DNA from: Bog-473 sp963828505
GTDB lineage: Bacteria > Actinomycetota > Acidimicrobiia > Acidimicrobiales > RAAP-2
Length of the DNA stretch: 64,000 nucleotides
Reading direction: 5' to 3'
Assembly (NCBI GenBank): GCA_963828505.1
Contig: CAWHFM010000020.1
Location: 1 to 64,000, forward strand
This document shows, piece by piece, positions 24,620 to 32,273 of this stretch. A model generated the notes under the pieces. That model did not search any database, was not told where the DNA came from, and saw nothing but the letters and a program-made list of their open reading frames with translations. The position numbers were made by a program, and so were the translations under genes. Numbering within the stretch: position 1 is the stretch's first letter; each line of letters opens with the position of its first letter.

Positions 24620-26908
24620 TCACGTGTCGCCCAGAGCGCTCGGCAGCGCGCCTTCGTACGCCGCGACCAGGGCATCGACCCCGATGTCGACCAGTTGGCC
24701 CAGCTGCAGCCGATCGCCTCCGGCCCGGCCGAGCACGGCGCACGGGATCCCGGCGTCCGTCGCCAGGACGGTGAGGAGGTCCGGGTGCGGGGTCGCCACC
24801 ACGAAGCGCGACGGCACCTCGGCGAACAGCTCCGCCGCGTCCTCCACGTCGACCTGGCCGCCGCGGCCGGCCGCGGCGGCCATCTCGGCCAACGCCAGGG
24901 CCAGGCCACCCGAGGAGACGTCGTGCACCGCGTGCAGGGCCGGCTCGGCGGTCCCCCCGCTGACGTGGCGTGCCACCAGCCCGGCCACGAAGGCGCAGAC
25001 CCGGCGGTGCGCAGGGAGGTCCGGTGCTCGCACGGCACCGCTGTGGTGTCCCTGGCGCTCGACCGCCCAACGCGACCCCTCCAGTGGGAAGGTGCCGTCC
25101 GGCCCGGCCCGGGTGCCCACGAGGACGAGCGCATCCCCGTCCTCCCAGGCGAGTCCCGGCGGCCTCGCCCGTACGGAGTCGAGCAGGCCGAGCAGGCCGA
25201 TGACCGGTGTCGGATCGATGTCGGACCCCGCGCTCTCGTTGTACAGGCTGACGTTGCCCCCGATCACCGGGAGCGACAGGGCGCGGCAGGCCTCGGCCAT
25301 CCCGTCGATGCACTCCGAGAGCTGCCACATGACCTCGGGATGCTCCGGGTTGCCGAAGTTGAGGCAATTGACCACCGCCACGGGCGTCGCGCCGACACAG
25401 GCCAGGTTCGCCACCCCCTCGGCGACGACCAGCATCGTGCCCGCCCGCGGGTCGAGCGCGCACGCACGCGGGTTGGAGTCCGTGGTCAGCGCCACGCCCC
25501 GCGCCGACCGCGGCAACCCCGGTCCCGCCAGGCGGAGCAACGCGGCGTCGGCACCGGGGCCGGCGACCGTGTTCAGGAAGAGCTGGTGGTCGTACTGGCG
25601 GTACACCCAACGCGGGGAGCACACCATGGCGAGCAGGTCGCCCGCGCCGTCGTGCGGTGGTGAGGGCGGCGGTGCCGTGTGGCGGCGCGGCGCGGCGCGG
25701 GGCCGGTCGTAGAGGGGCGCGTCGTCGGACAGGGACGCGGCAGGTACGTCGGCGAGCACCGGGCCGTCGGCACCGTCGCGGATGCGCAGGCGGCCGCCGC
25801 CCTCCGGCTGTGGCTCGGTGACGGCGCCGATCACGGTGGCTCGGACCTCCCACCGGTCGCAGATGCCCGAGACCGCGGGCCACGACTCGGGCGTGACGAT
25901 GGCGAGCATCCGCTCCTGGCTCTCGCTCGTCATCACCTCCCACGGCTCCATGCCGTCCTCGCGCCGTGGCACCGCCGACACGTCGACGTCCATGCCCACG
26001 CCGCCCCGGCCCGCCGTCTCGCTGGTGGCGCAGGCCAGACCGGCTCCGCCGAGATCCTGGATCCCGACGACCAACCCGGTGTCGAGCAGCTCCAGGCAGG
26101 CTTCGATCAGCCGCTTCTCCTCGAAGGGATCCCCCACCTGCACGCTGGGCCGCTTGGCGTCGTCGGGCGCGCCGTCGTCCTGGCCGCCGAACCCGGAGGA
26201 CGCGAGGACGCTCACGCCGCCGATGCCGTCGCGCCCGGTGGTCGACCCGAGGAGCACCACCAGGTTGCCCGGGCCCGAGGCGATTCCCAGCACGAGGCGC
26301 TCGGTGGGCAGCGCGCCCATGCAGAGCACGTTGACGAGCGGGTTCTGCGCGTAGCACGGGTCGAAGGTGAGCTCACCGCCGACGGTCGGCACGCCCACGG
26401 AGTTGCCATAACTCGATATCCCCTTGACCACACCCTCGACCAGCCACCGCTGGCGGGCGTCGTCGGGCGGGCCGAAGAACAGCGGATCCATGACGGCGAG
26501 GGGACGCGCGCCCATGGTGAAGATGTCGCGCAGAATGCCGCCCACGCCGGTGGCGGCACCCTGGGTGGGCTCAATGGCGGAGGGGTGGTTGTGGCTCTCG
26601 ATCCTGATGGCCACCGCGATGCCGTCCCCGGCGTCGATCACGCCCGCGTTCTCGCCCGGCCCGACGAGCACGCGCTGCCCCTCCGTCGGCAGGCGGCGCA
26701 GGTGCAGGCGGGACGACTTGTACGAGCAGTGCTCGCTCCACATCACGGCGTAGAGGGCCAGCTCCAGGTGGTTGGGCGCTCGGCCCAGGATCTTGCCGAC
26801 GGCCTCGAACTCGTCGTCGGTGAGACCGAGTGCCCGGTGCAAGGCTTCCTCGGCCCGAGATTCCATGGTGTCGTCAACGATAGGGGCCGGGTGGTGCGCC
26901 GACGTCAT
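24620..26908 (-). CDS. purL: phosphoribosylformylglycinamidine synthase subunit PurL
   Basis: The 762-aa small-type PurL works with PurS and PurQ to make FGAM from FGAR. Landmarks are MWSEHCSYKSSR, RIESHNHPSAIEPTQGAATG, GGGQDDG-like nucleotide loop GFGGQDDGAP, QDLGGAGLACATSETA and VHDVSSGGLALALAEM. The start is ATG 26908, which overlaps the methyltransferase gene by 35 bp; ATG 26866, fourteen codons in, clears the overlap and starts MESRAEEALHRALGL, so it is a real alternative. The glutaminase function is on the separate purQ at 29.1 kb in the other purine block. Confidence 0.95.
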   Translation of the reverse strand: MTSAHHPAPIVDDTMESRAEEALHRALGLTDDEFEAVGKILGRAPNHLELALYAVMWSEHCSYKSSRLHLRRLPTEGQRVLVGPGENAGVIDAGDGIAVAIRIESHNHPSAIEPTQGAATGVGGILRDIFTMGARPLAVMDPLFFGPPDDARQRWLVEGVVKGISSYGNSVGVPTVGGELTFDPCYAQNPLVNVLCMGALPTERLVLGIASGPGNLVVLLGSTTGRDGIGGVSVLASSGFGGQDDGAPDDAKRPSVQVGDPFEEKRLIEACLELLDTGLVVGIQDLGGAGLACATSETAGRGGVGMDVDVSAVPRREDGMEPWEVMTSESQERMLAIVTPESWPAVSGICDRWEVRATVIGAVTEPQPEGGGRLRIRDGADGPVLADVPAASLSDDAPLYDRPRAAPRRHTAPPPSPPHDGAGDLLAMVCSPRWVYRQYDHQLFLNTVAGPGADAALLRLAGPGLPRSARGVALTTDSNPRACALDPRAGTMLVVAEGVANLACVGATPVAVVNCLNFGNPEHPEVMWQLSECIDGMAEACRALSLPVIGGNVSLYNESAGSDIDPTPVIGLLGLLDSVRARPPGLAWEDGDALVLVGTRAGPDGTFPLEGSRWAVERQGHHSGAVRAPDLPAHRRVCAFVAGLVARHVSGGTAEPALHAVHDVSSGGLALALAEMAAAAGRGGQVDVEDAAELFAEVPSRFVVATPHPDLLTVLATDAGIPCAVLGRAGGDRLQLGQLVDIGVDALVAAYEGALPSALGDT

Positions 26909-27506
26909 CTCGGGCCGGGCGATCGGCGGTGACCACCGCCAGATCGCGCTCGGTCCAGACGGCCGCCGCCGCCAACCCCGCCGCGCGCAACCAGCCCAGC
27001 TGCTCGTCCAATCCCGAAGGCTGGTCGTGGCCCCCGGTGAGGGGCGTCACCGCGTCGCTCGGGTCCGCCGGCACCACGACGTCGCCGAGAACGAAGCGAC
27101 CGCCGGGCGGCAACGCCGCCGCCACCCGGCCGAAGAGCGCCGCCTTTCCCGGTCCGTCGAGGTGATGGACGGCGAGGGCCGAGACGACGAGGTCGAACGA
27201 CCCCGCGGGCAGGGGGTCGGTCAGGTCGGCCACCAAGAGCTCGACCGGGAACCCCACGAGGCGGCGGCGCGCCGCGCCGAGCATGCCCGCGCTCTTGTCC
27301 ACGCCCACCGCCCGCGCCCCGTCGTGGCGGGCCAGGACCGCGGCCAACGTCTCGCCCGTGCCCGTGCCGAGGTCGAGCACGGTCGCCACCTCGACCGCCG
27401 CGCCGTCCGTCGCCACGGCCACCGCCTCCTGGAGCCTGGCGTAGCCCGGAACCTCGTCGCGCATCATGTCGAGGTAGGTGGCCGGGTCGAAGTGGAATTC
27501 GCTCAC
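26874..27506 (-). CDS. class I SAM-dependent methyltransferase
   Basis: The 210-aa protein has motif I VLDLGTGTGETLAAVL, motif II AVGVDKSAGMLGAARRRL, a VADLTDPLPAGSFDLVVSA motif and a late GGRFVLGDVVVP strand. It starts with SEFHFDPATYLDMMRDEVPGYARLQ, like the ubiquinone/arsenite-type small methyltransferases. The GTG start at 27506 overlaps the TGA of an upstream 28-codon reading frame (GTGA). It is the first gene of the purL-purF-purM-pyrE block, and purL begins inside its 3' end. Substrate unknown; its conserved link to purL may be only co-transcription. Confidence 0.83.
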   Translation of the reverse strand: MSEFHFDPATYLDMMRDEVPGYARLQEAVAVATDGAAVEVATVLDLGTGTGETLAAVLARHDGARAVGVDKSAGMLGAARRRLVGFPVELLVADLTDPLPAGSFDLVVSALAVHHLDGPGKAALFGRVAAALPPGGRFVLGDVVVPADPSDAVTPLTGGHDQPSGLDEQLGWLRAAGLAAAAVWTERDLAVVTADRPARDDVGAPPGPYR

Positions 27507-27589
27507 ACCACCTCGACCTCCGCGCCGGCCAGGACCCCGGCCATGATCAGCCGCTCCTGCCCCCCGACTCGCACCGTCACCTGAGCCAC
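27503..27589 (-). CDS. possible 28-aa leader or coupled small protein
   Basis: A GTG-initiated frame encodes 28 residues (begins MAQVTVRVGGQERL, ends AGAEVEVV) and its TGA overlaps the methyltransferase GTG as GTGA, the same junction type used throughout this purine cluster. The sequence has no recognisable family, although VTVRVGGQE looks like the start of a small beta protein. No ribosome site precedes it. It could be a real micro-protein that couples translation, or chance. Only comparison with related genomes can tell. Confidence 0.3.
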   Translation of the reverse strand: MAQVTVRVGGQERLIMAGVLAGAEVEVV

Positions 27590-27780
27590 GACGGAGCAGG
27601 GTACCCGCACAATGGCGGCGCGTCGCCACCGGAATAGGAGTCAAGAGCGAGCGGCAGAATTGGCTGGGCCGGATCTGAGCGAAAAGCAAAGAAAGGTGGC
27701 GCTCATAACTACAAAATGATGAACGTAGAAAAAGGTTCTGACGACGCACGGCCGCGTCGCGGTTGAGGCACAATGGAAAC

Positions 27781-28209
27781 ATGGCTACAAAGGCAAAGAC
27801 TCCGGCTCCTCGCAAGCCCATGAGCAGCGGCCACAAGGCTGCACTGGCTCGTGGGCGCGCCGAGAGTGCGTCCGTCCGTCACTACCTCGAGGCGCTCGAG
27901 ACCTCCAAGCCCAAGCGCGGCCGCAAGCGCACACCGGCATCGATCGACCGGCGCCTGGCCGCCATCGACAGCCAGCTGGCCGGCGCCGACGCGTTGACGC
28001 GCCTGCACCTGCTCCAAGAGCAGAAGGACCTCCTCGACGAGCGTTCCCGCGTGGCCCAGGTGAAGGACCTGACCGCGCTGGAGAAGCAGTTCATCAAGGT
28101 CGCCAAGGCCTACGGAGAGCGCAAGGGCATCACGTACGCGACGTGGCGGGCGGCTGGGGTCAGCGCCGCTGTGCTGCAGAAGGCGGAGATACCCCGGTCC
28201 CGGAGCTGA
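27781..28209 (+). CDS. conserved basic hypothetical protein of Actinobacteria
   Basis: The 142-aa protein begins ATKAKTPAPRKPMSSGHKAALARGRAE-like basic sequence, continues ALETSKPKRGRKRTPASIDRRLAAID (AT-hook-like PKRGRKR), a helical middle with LLQEQKDLLDERSR, and ends YGERKGITYATWRAAGVSAAVLQ. I recall unannotated actinobacterial proteins of this type but no assigned function. The Lys/Arg-rich start and GRKR core suggest nucleic-acid binding; this is inference. GGAAA lies five bases before ATG 27781. It is the only plus-strand gene inside the purine region, has its own AT-richer upstream segment (27700-27775), and its 3' end overlaps the cell-wall amidase gene by 50 bp. Confidence 0.7.
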   Translation: MATKAKTPAPRKPMSSGHKAALARGRAESASVRHYLEALETSKPKRGRKRTPASIDRRLAAIDSQLAGADALTRLHLLQEQKDLLDERSRVAQVKDLTALEKQFIKVAKAYGERKGITYATWRAAGVSAAVLQKAEIPRSRS

Positions 28210-29110
28210 CCGCGAAGTACTGCTCCACCGCGGCGGCCAGCGCAGCGGCGATCACCCGCTGTCCGCTCGCGCCCGACACGAGCGAAGCCTCGAACGGATC
28301 GGTGACGAAGACCGGTTCGGTGAGCGCCCCCGGCATGGTGCTCGGCGTGGAGAACCAGCCGGGGTCGGCCGGGCCGAGCAGCATCAGGTGGCCGTAGTCG
28401 GCGGCCTGCCAGCTCAGCGCGGGACCGCCGAGCTGGCTGTCGTTCACGACGCCGAGGTCGGGGATGCCCCATCCGTGCGCGTTCATGGCCGACATGATGT
28501 GGTCCTGCACCAGCGTGGCGAAGCGCAGGTTGTCCGGCGTGAAGGGGCGGTCGGCGTCGTAGCCGGTGACACCCCCGGCGTCGTACGAAGAGCCACCGGC
28601 GTCGAAGTAGATGCCGAGGAGCAGATCGGCGTGCGCCATGTCGGCACAGACGTCGCGCGCCGCCACGTCGTCATGGACGCCCTGGACCGTGAACAGGCCG
28701 CCGGAGACGTCTCCTGGTCCCGGGCGGATCACCGTGTCGGCCCTCGTACGCGACACCACGACCGTGAAGCCCTTGCTTCGGAGCAGTGCCATGGTGTCGA
28801 GCTCGACGGGCAGCGTGACGTCGGCCTCCTCCACCGTCTGCCCGTCCTCGGTCCGCCCGACGGCGCCCGGATCGAGCCCGCCGTGGCCCGCGTCGAGGAA
28901 GACGGTCCGATGCCGGTCCCCCGACGTGGGGGAGAATTCCTCGCACTGCCCGGGTTCGAAGCGCGCCGCGTCGACGGGCCGGGGCGCGGCCAGGCGCGCC
29001 GTCGCGACGGAGGCCGCCGACGGCCCCAGTCGCCGCCAGGACCGACACGACGATTGCGACGATTGCGACGATTGCGACGAGCGCGGCCGGAGCGGAGCGT
29101 CCTGCTCATG
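28160..29110 (-). CDS. N-acetylmuramoyl-L-alanine amidase (Amidase_3), N-terminus out of frame
   Basis: The frame ending at 28160 carries an Amidase_3 domain: TVFLDAGHGGLDPGAVG (first zinc His) and TVEEADVTLPVELD (zinc Glu), with GALTEPVFVTDPFEASLVSG at the catalytic-Glu end. The usual SIHaNa segment reads GIYFDAGG, so the third zinc His is replaced by Tyr. No ATG, GTG or TTG exists in this frame between the domain and the purQ stop at 29130. The ATG at 29110 is in a second frame, and a perfect export signal (ALVAIVAIVAIVVSVLAATG) is in the third. Two small indels would join them. The gene is either broken or mis-sequenced; its cell-wall role is from family. Confidence 0.72.
   Translation of the reverse strand, partial: HEQDAPLRPRSSQSSQSSQSSCRSWRRLGPSAASVATARLAAPRPVDAARFEPGQCEEFSPTSGDRHRTVFLDAGHGGLDPGAVGRTEDGQTVEEADVTLPVELDTMALLRSKGFTVVVSRTRADTVIRPGPGDVSGGLFTVQGVHDDVAARDVCADMAHADLLLGIYFDAGGSSYDAGGVTGYDADRPFTPDNLRFATLVQDHIMSAMNAHGWGIPDLGVVNDSQLGGPALSWQAADYGHLMLLGPADPGWFSTPSTMPGALTEPVFVTDPFEASLVSGASGQRVIAAALAAAVEQYFAVSSGTGVSPPSAAQRR
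29052..29078. repeat. 9-bp tandem repeat, three copies
   Basis: GATTGCGAC is repeated three times head to tail, with partial units on both sides. It lies in the N-terminal part of the cell-wall amidase gene. Read on the minus strand in one frame it encodes VAI-VAI-VAI, extending the hydrophobic core of a signal sequence; because the unit is nine bases, copy-number changes would lengthen or shorten that core without changing frame. Confidence 0.85.
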
Positions 29111-29129
29111 GCACGGCGTGCCTCTCGCG

Positions 29130-29810
29130 TCAGGCCGAGACCGAGGCGGAGACCGAGGCGACGAGCGCCCGCAGCAGCACGAGCCCGTCCTCCGAGCCCA
29201 GCAGGGCCGAGCTGGCCCGTTCGGGGTGCGGCATGAGCCCGACCACGTTGCCCGCGTCGTTGGCGATGCCGGCGATGTCGTCGATCGATCCGTTCGGGTT
29301 CTCGGCGTAGCGCAGCACAATGCGGTCGTCGGCGCGCAGTCGCTCGAGCGTGGCGTCGTCGCAGGTGTAGCTGCCGGAGAAGTGGTTGATCGGCACGATC
29401 AGCTCGTCGCCGACCGACGAAGCGACCGTGAGGACCGACGCGGTCGAAGCCACCCGCAAACGAACGGGCTCGCACAGGAAGCGCAGCCGCTCGTTCTTCT
29501 GCAGCGCACCCGGCAGGAGGCCGGCTTCGGTGAGGACCTGGAAGCCGTTGCAGATGCCGACGACCGGCCCGCCGGCCCGGGCCAGCTCGCGCACCCCCGC
29601 CATGACGGGAGAGAAGCGCGCCAGCGCCCCCGGCCGCAGGTAGTCGCCGTGCGCGAATCCTCCGGGAAGCACGACCCCGTCCACCCCGCCGAGGGCGGCG
29701 TCACCGTGCCACAGCAGCTCCGCCGCCGCGCCGGCCGCCTCCAGGGCATGGACGACGTCGTGCTCGCAGTTGCTCCCCGGGAAGACGACGACGCCGATCC
29801 GCGGCGCCAT
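29130..29810 (-). CDS. purQ: phosphoribosylformylglycinamidine synthase subunit PurQ (glutaminase)
   Basis: The 226-aa class I glutamine amidotransferase feeds ammonia to PurL. It begins RIGVVVFPGSNCEHDV and has the nucleophile elbow VGICNGFQVL (Cys87) with the His/Glu partners in LMPHPERAS (His195, Glu197). The intervening INHFSGSYTCDD is diagnostic of PurQ. ATG 29810 follows directly on the purS TGA (TGAATG). It is the last purine gene of the first block; the cell-wall amidase follows after about 20 bp. Confidence 0.96.
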   Translation of the reverse strand: MAPRIGVVVFPGSNCEHDVVHALEAAGAAAELLWHGDAALGGVDGVVLPGGFAHGDYLRPGALARFSPVMAGVRELARAGGPVVGICNGFQVLTEAGLLPGALQKNERLRFLCEPVRLRVASTASVLTVASSVGDELIVPINHFSGSYTCDDATLERLRADDRIVLRYAENPNGSIDDIAGIANDAGNVVGLMPHPERASSALLGSEDGLVLLRALVASVSASVSA

Positions 29811-30062
29811 TCAGATCTCCTCGAGCTCCACGTGGCACTGCTCCATGACCGGGTTGGCCAGCAGGCGGTCGGCCAACTCGCCCGCTGCGCTCCGGGCCGA
29901 CGCCTCGTCCGCGGCGTCGACCTCGAAGCGGAAGGACCGCCCGGCGCGGACGTGGGCCACGCCATCGAACCCGAGCGCGGGCAGCGCCCGCTCTATGGTC
30001 GCCCCCTCGGGATCGGCGATGCCCGGCCGTAGCTGGACCTCCACCTGGGCGCGGAACCTCAT
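29811..30062 (-). CDS. purS: phosphoribosylformylglycinamidine synthase subunit PurS
   Basis: This 83-aa protein is the small bridging subunit of the FGAM synthase complex. RFRAQVEVQLRPGIADPEG and ALGFDGVAHVRAGRSF are characteristic, and the end CHVELEEI is typical. ATG 30062 overlaps the purC TGA as ATGA, and its own stop abuts the purQ start. Separate purS, purQ and short purL is the Gram-positive/archaeal arrangement rather than the proteobacterial fused PurL. Confidence 0.95.
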   Translation of the reverse strand: MRFRAQVEVQLRPGIADPEGATIERALPALGFDGVAHVRAGRSFRFEVDAADEASARSAAGELADRLLANPVMEQCHVELEEI

Positions 30063-30964
30063 GTCGTCGCACCGTACCAGTCGCTCATGGCGCGCCCCGT
30101 GACGCGCTCGTAGGCGGCGACGTAGCGCGCCGACATGGCCGCCCTCACCTCGTGGGGCAGCGGAGGGGGCGGCGGCCGGCGGTCCCACGGCTGCCCCGCC
30201 AGCCAGTCGCGCAGCGGCTGCTTGTCGAACGCCGGCGGTGTCGTGCCGGGCACCACCTCGTCCGCCGGCCACAGGCGCGACGAGTCCGGCGTGCACACCT
30301 CGTCGCACAGGCAGAGCACCCCGTCGACCCAGCCGAGCTCGAACTTCGTGTCGGCCAGGACGAACCCGGCGGCGGCGGAGCGGGCGGCCGCCCGGGTGTA
30401 GAGCTCCAGGCAGACGTCTCGCGCCGCCGACGCGGCGTCGGCTCCCACCAGATCGACGGCGGCCGCGAAGTCGATGTTGAGGTCGTGGCCCTGCTCCGCC
30501 TTCGTCGAGGGCGTGAACATGGGCTCGTCCAGCCGGCTGGCCAGGCGGAGCCCGGGAGGCATGGGGGTGCCGTGCACCGTGCGCGACCGCTCGTACTCCT
30601 CGTAGGCCTGCCCGGCCAGGTACCCGCGCACGATGCACTCGAGCGGGAGCATGTCGGCGCGATGCACCAGTGCGGCCCGTCCCGCCCACGCCGCCGGTAC
30701 GGCCATCCCCCCGAGAGCGGCTCGGATCTCGTCCGGGTCGATCGCCAGCTGTGTGCCGGGCACGACGTCGGACATCTCCTCGCACCAGAAGCTCGTCATG
30801 GCGGTCAGGACACGCCCCTTCTCGGCGATGGTCTCGGCCATGATCACGTCGAACGCACTGACGCGGTCGGAGGCCACCATGAGCAGCCGGCCCTCGCCGG
30901 CGTCGTAGAGCTCGCGCACCTTGCCCGAGTGGAGCGGGGGCAGCTCGAACGCGGCCTGGCTCAC
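30059..30964 (-). CDS. purC: phosphoribosylaminoimidazole-succinocarboxamide synthase (SAICAR synthetase)
   Basis: The 301-aa enzyme joins aspartate to CAIR. HSGKVRELYDAG, VASDRVSAFDVIM, ECIVRGYLAGQAYEEY and VLADTKFELGWVDG are the standard motifs. It has the longer, yeast-like C-terminus (DKQPLRDWLAGQPWD, then a poly-proline turn). GTG 30964 gives the usual start; it begins 4 bp after the purB stop, and its TGA overlaps purS. Confidence 0.95.
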   Translation of the reverse strand: MSQAAFELPPLHSGKVRELYDAGEGRLLMVASDRVSAFDVIMAETIAEKGRVLTAMTSFWCEEMSDVVPGTQLAIDPDEIRAALGGMAVPAAWAGRAALVHRADMLPLECIVRGYLAGQAYEEYERSRTVHGTPMPPGLRLASRLDEPMFTPSTKAEQGHDLNIDFAAAVDLVGADAASAARDVCLELYTRAAARSAAAGFVLADTKFELGWVDGVLCLCDEVCTPDSSRLWPADEVVPGTTPPAFDKQPLRDWLAGQPWDRRPPPPPLPHEVRAAMSARYVAAYERVTGRAMSDWYGATT

Positions 30965-30968
30965 GTGT

Positions 30969-32273
30969 TCAGAGGTCCGCCAGCGCGTCGGCGAAGCGGT
31001 CGACGTGGCGCAGCGTGCGGCCCAGGTCGAACGCGCCGTCGAGCTCGTCCGCCGTGAGGGTGACCTCGGCGTCCTCCTCGAGTACGGCGCGCAGGTGCAG
31101 GTGCTCGCTCCAGGCGCGCCGGGCGTCGCGCTGGACGATCCGGTAGGCCTCGTCACGAGTCAGGCCGCTCGAGACGAGCGCCAGGAGGACGGACTGGGAG
31201 AACACCAGGCCGAGTGAGCCCTCGGTCAGGTTCTCCCGCGCCCGATCGGCGTGGACGACCAGTCCGGAGGCGAGCCCGGTGGCCTTGCGCAGCACGTAGC
31301 AGGCCAGCAGGGACGCGTCGGGGAGCGCGACCCGCTCCACCGAGCTGTGCGAGATGTCCCGCTCGTGCCACAGGGCGACGTCCTCGAGCCCGGCGCCGAG
31401 ATAGCCCCGGAGCAGCCGCGCCAGCCCGCACAGCCGTTCCGAGAGGACCGGGTTGCGCTTGTGCGGCATGGAAGAGCTCCCCTTCTGGCCCGACCCGAAG
31501 GGCTCCTCGGCCTCCCCGAGCTCGCTGCGCGCCAGATGCCGGACCTCGGTGCACATCAACTCCACCGTCGAGCCGATGGAGGCGCAGGCGTAGAGGTACT
31601 CGGCGTGGCGGTCGCGGGAGATGACCTGGGTGGCCGGCACCGGTGTCAGCCCGAGCGCGGCACACACGTGGGCCTCCACTGCGGGGTCGACGTTGGAGTA
31701 GGTCCCGACGGCGCCCGACAGCTTGCCCACCGCCACCGCGGCGCGCGCCGCGCGCATGCGACGGCGGTCGCGGTCGGCCTGGAGCGCCCAGAGCGCGAAC
31801 TTGGCCCCGAAGGTCGTGGGCTCGGCGTGCATGCCGTGGGTCCGCCCCGTCACCGGGACGTGCAGGAGCTCGAGCGCCCGTCCCTTGAGAGCGTCGACGA
31901 ACGCGTCGAGGTCGGAGAGGATCAGGTCGGCCGCCGCGGTCAGCGTGGCCGACAGCGCGGTGTCCACGACGTCGGAGGACGTGAGACCGTAGTGCACCCA
32001 CGACCCCGCCGGCGCGCCGATGCGCTCCTGTACGACGTCCACGAACGCCGCCACGTCGTGATCGGTCACCTTCTCCCGCTCGGCCACCTCGGCCACCAGC
32101 ACGTCGTCGACCACGGGCGCCTTGGCCCGGCACGTGGCGGCGTCCTCGGCCGGGACGACGCCGACAGCGGACTGGGCTTCGGTCGCCAGCAGCTCCACCT
32201 CGAGCCAGCGGGCGAGACGGGCGGCGTCGCTGAACAGCGCCGCCATGTCCGACGGCGAGTACCGCGGGATCAC
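30969..32273 (-). CDS. purB: adenylosuccinate lyase
   Basis: The 434-aa fumarase-superfamily lyase acts twice in purine synthesis, on SAICAR and adenylosuccinate. The N-terminus IPRYSPSDMAALFSD, the active-site segment GRTHGMHAEPTTFG with the general-acid His, and the signature GSSSMPHKRNPVLSE are all present. The GTG start at 32273 overlaps the purD stop (GTGA). Residues NYSN-like VGTYSNVDPAVE after KLSGA are as in Gram-positive PurB. No irregularity was seen. Confidence 0.96.
   Translation of the reverse strand: MIPRYSPSDMAALFSDAARLARWLEVELLATEAQSAVGVVPAEDAATCRAKAPVVDDVLVAEVAEREKVTDHDVAAFVDVVQERIGAPAGSWVHYGLTSSDVVDTALSATLTAAADLILSDLDAFVDALKGRALELLHVPVTGRTHGMHAEPTTFGAKFALWALQADRDRRRMRAARAAVAVGKLSGAVGTYSNVDPAVEAHVCAALGLTPVPATQVISRDRHAEYLYACASIGSTVELMCTEVRHLARSELGEAEEPFGSGQKGSSSMPHKRNPVLSERLCGLARLLRGYLGAGLEDVALWHERDISHSSVERVALPDASLLACYVLRKATGLASGLVVHADRARENLTEGSLGLVFSQSVLLALVSSGLTRDEAYRIVQRDARRAWSEHLHLRAVLEEDAEVTLTADELDGAFDLGRTLRHVDRFADALADL

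Noticed and set aside
29052..29078. Regular short repeats that could suggest a CRISPR array
   Set aside because: The unit is 9 bp with no spacers and lies in coding sequence; no cas genes are present anywhere in the window.
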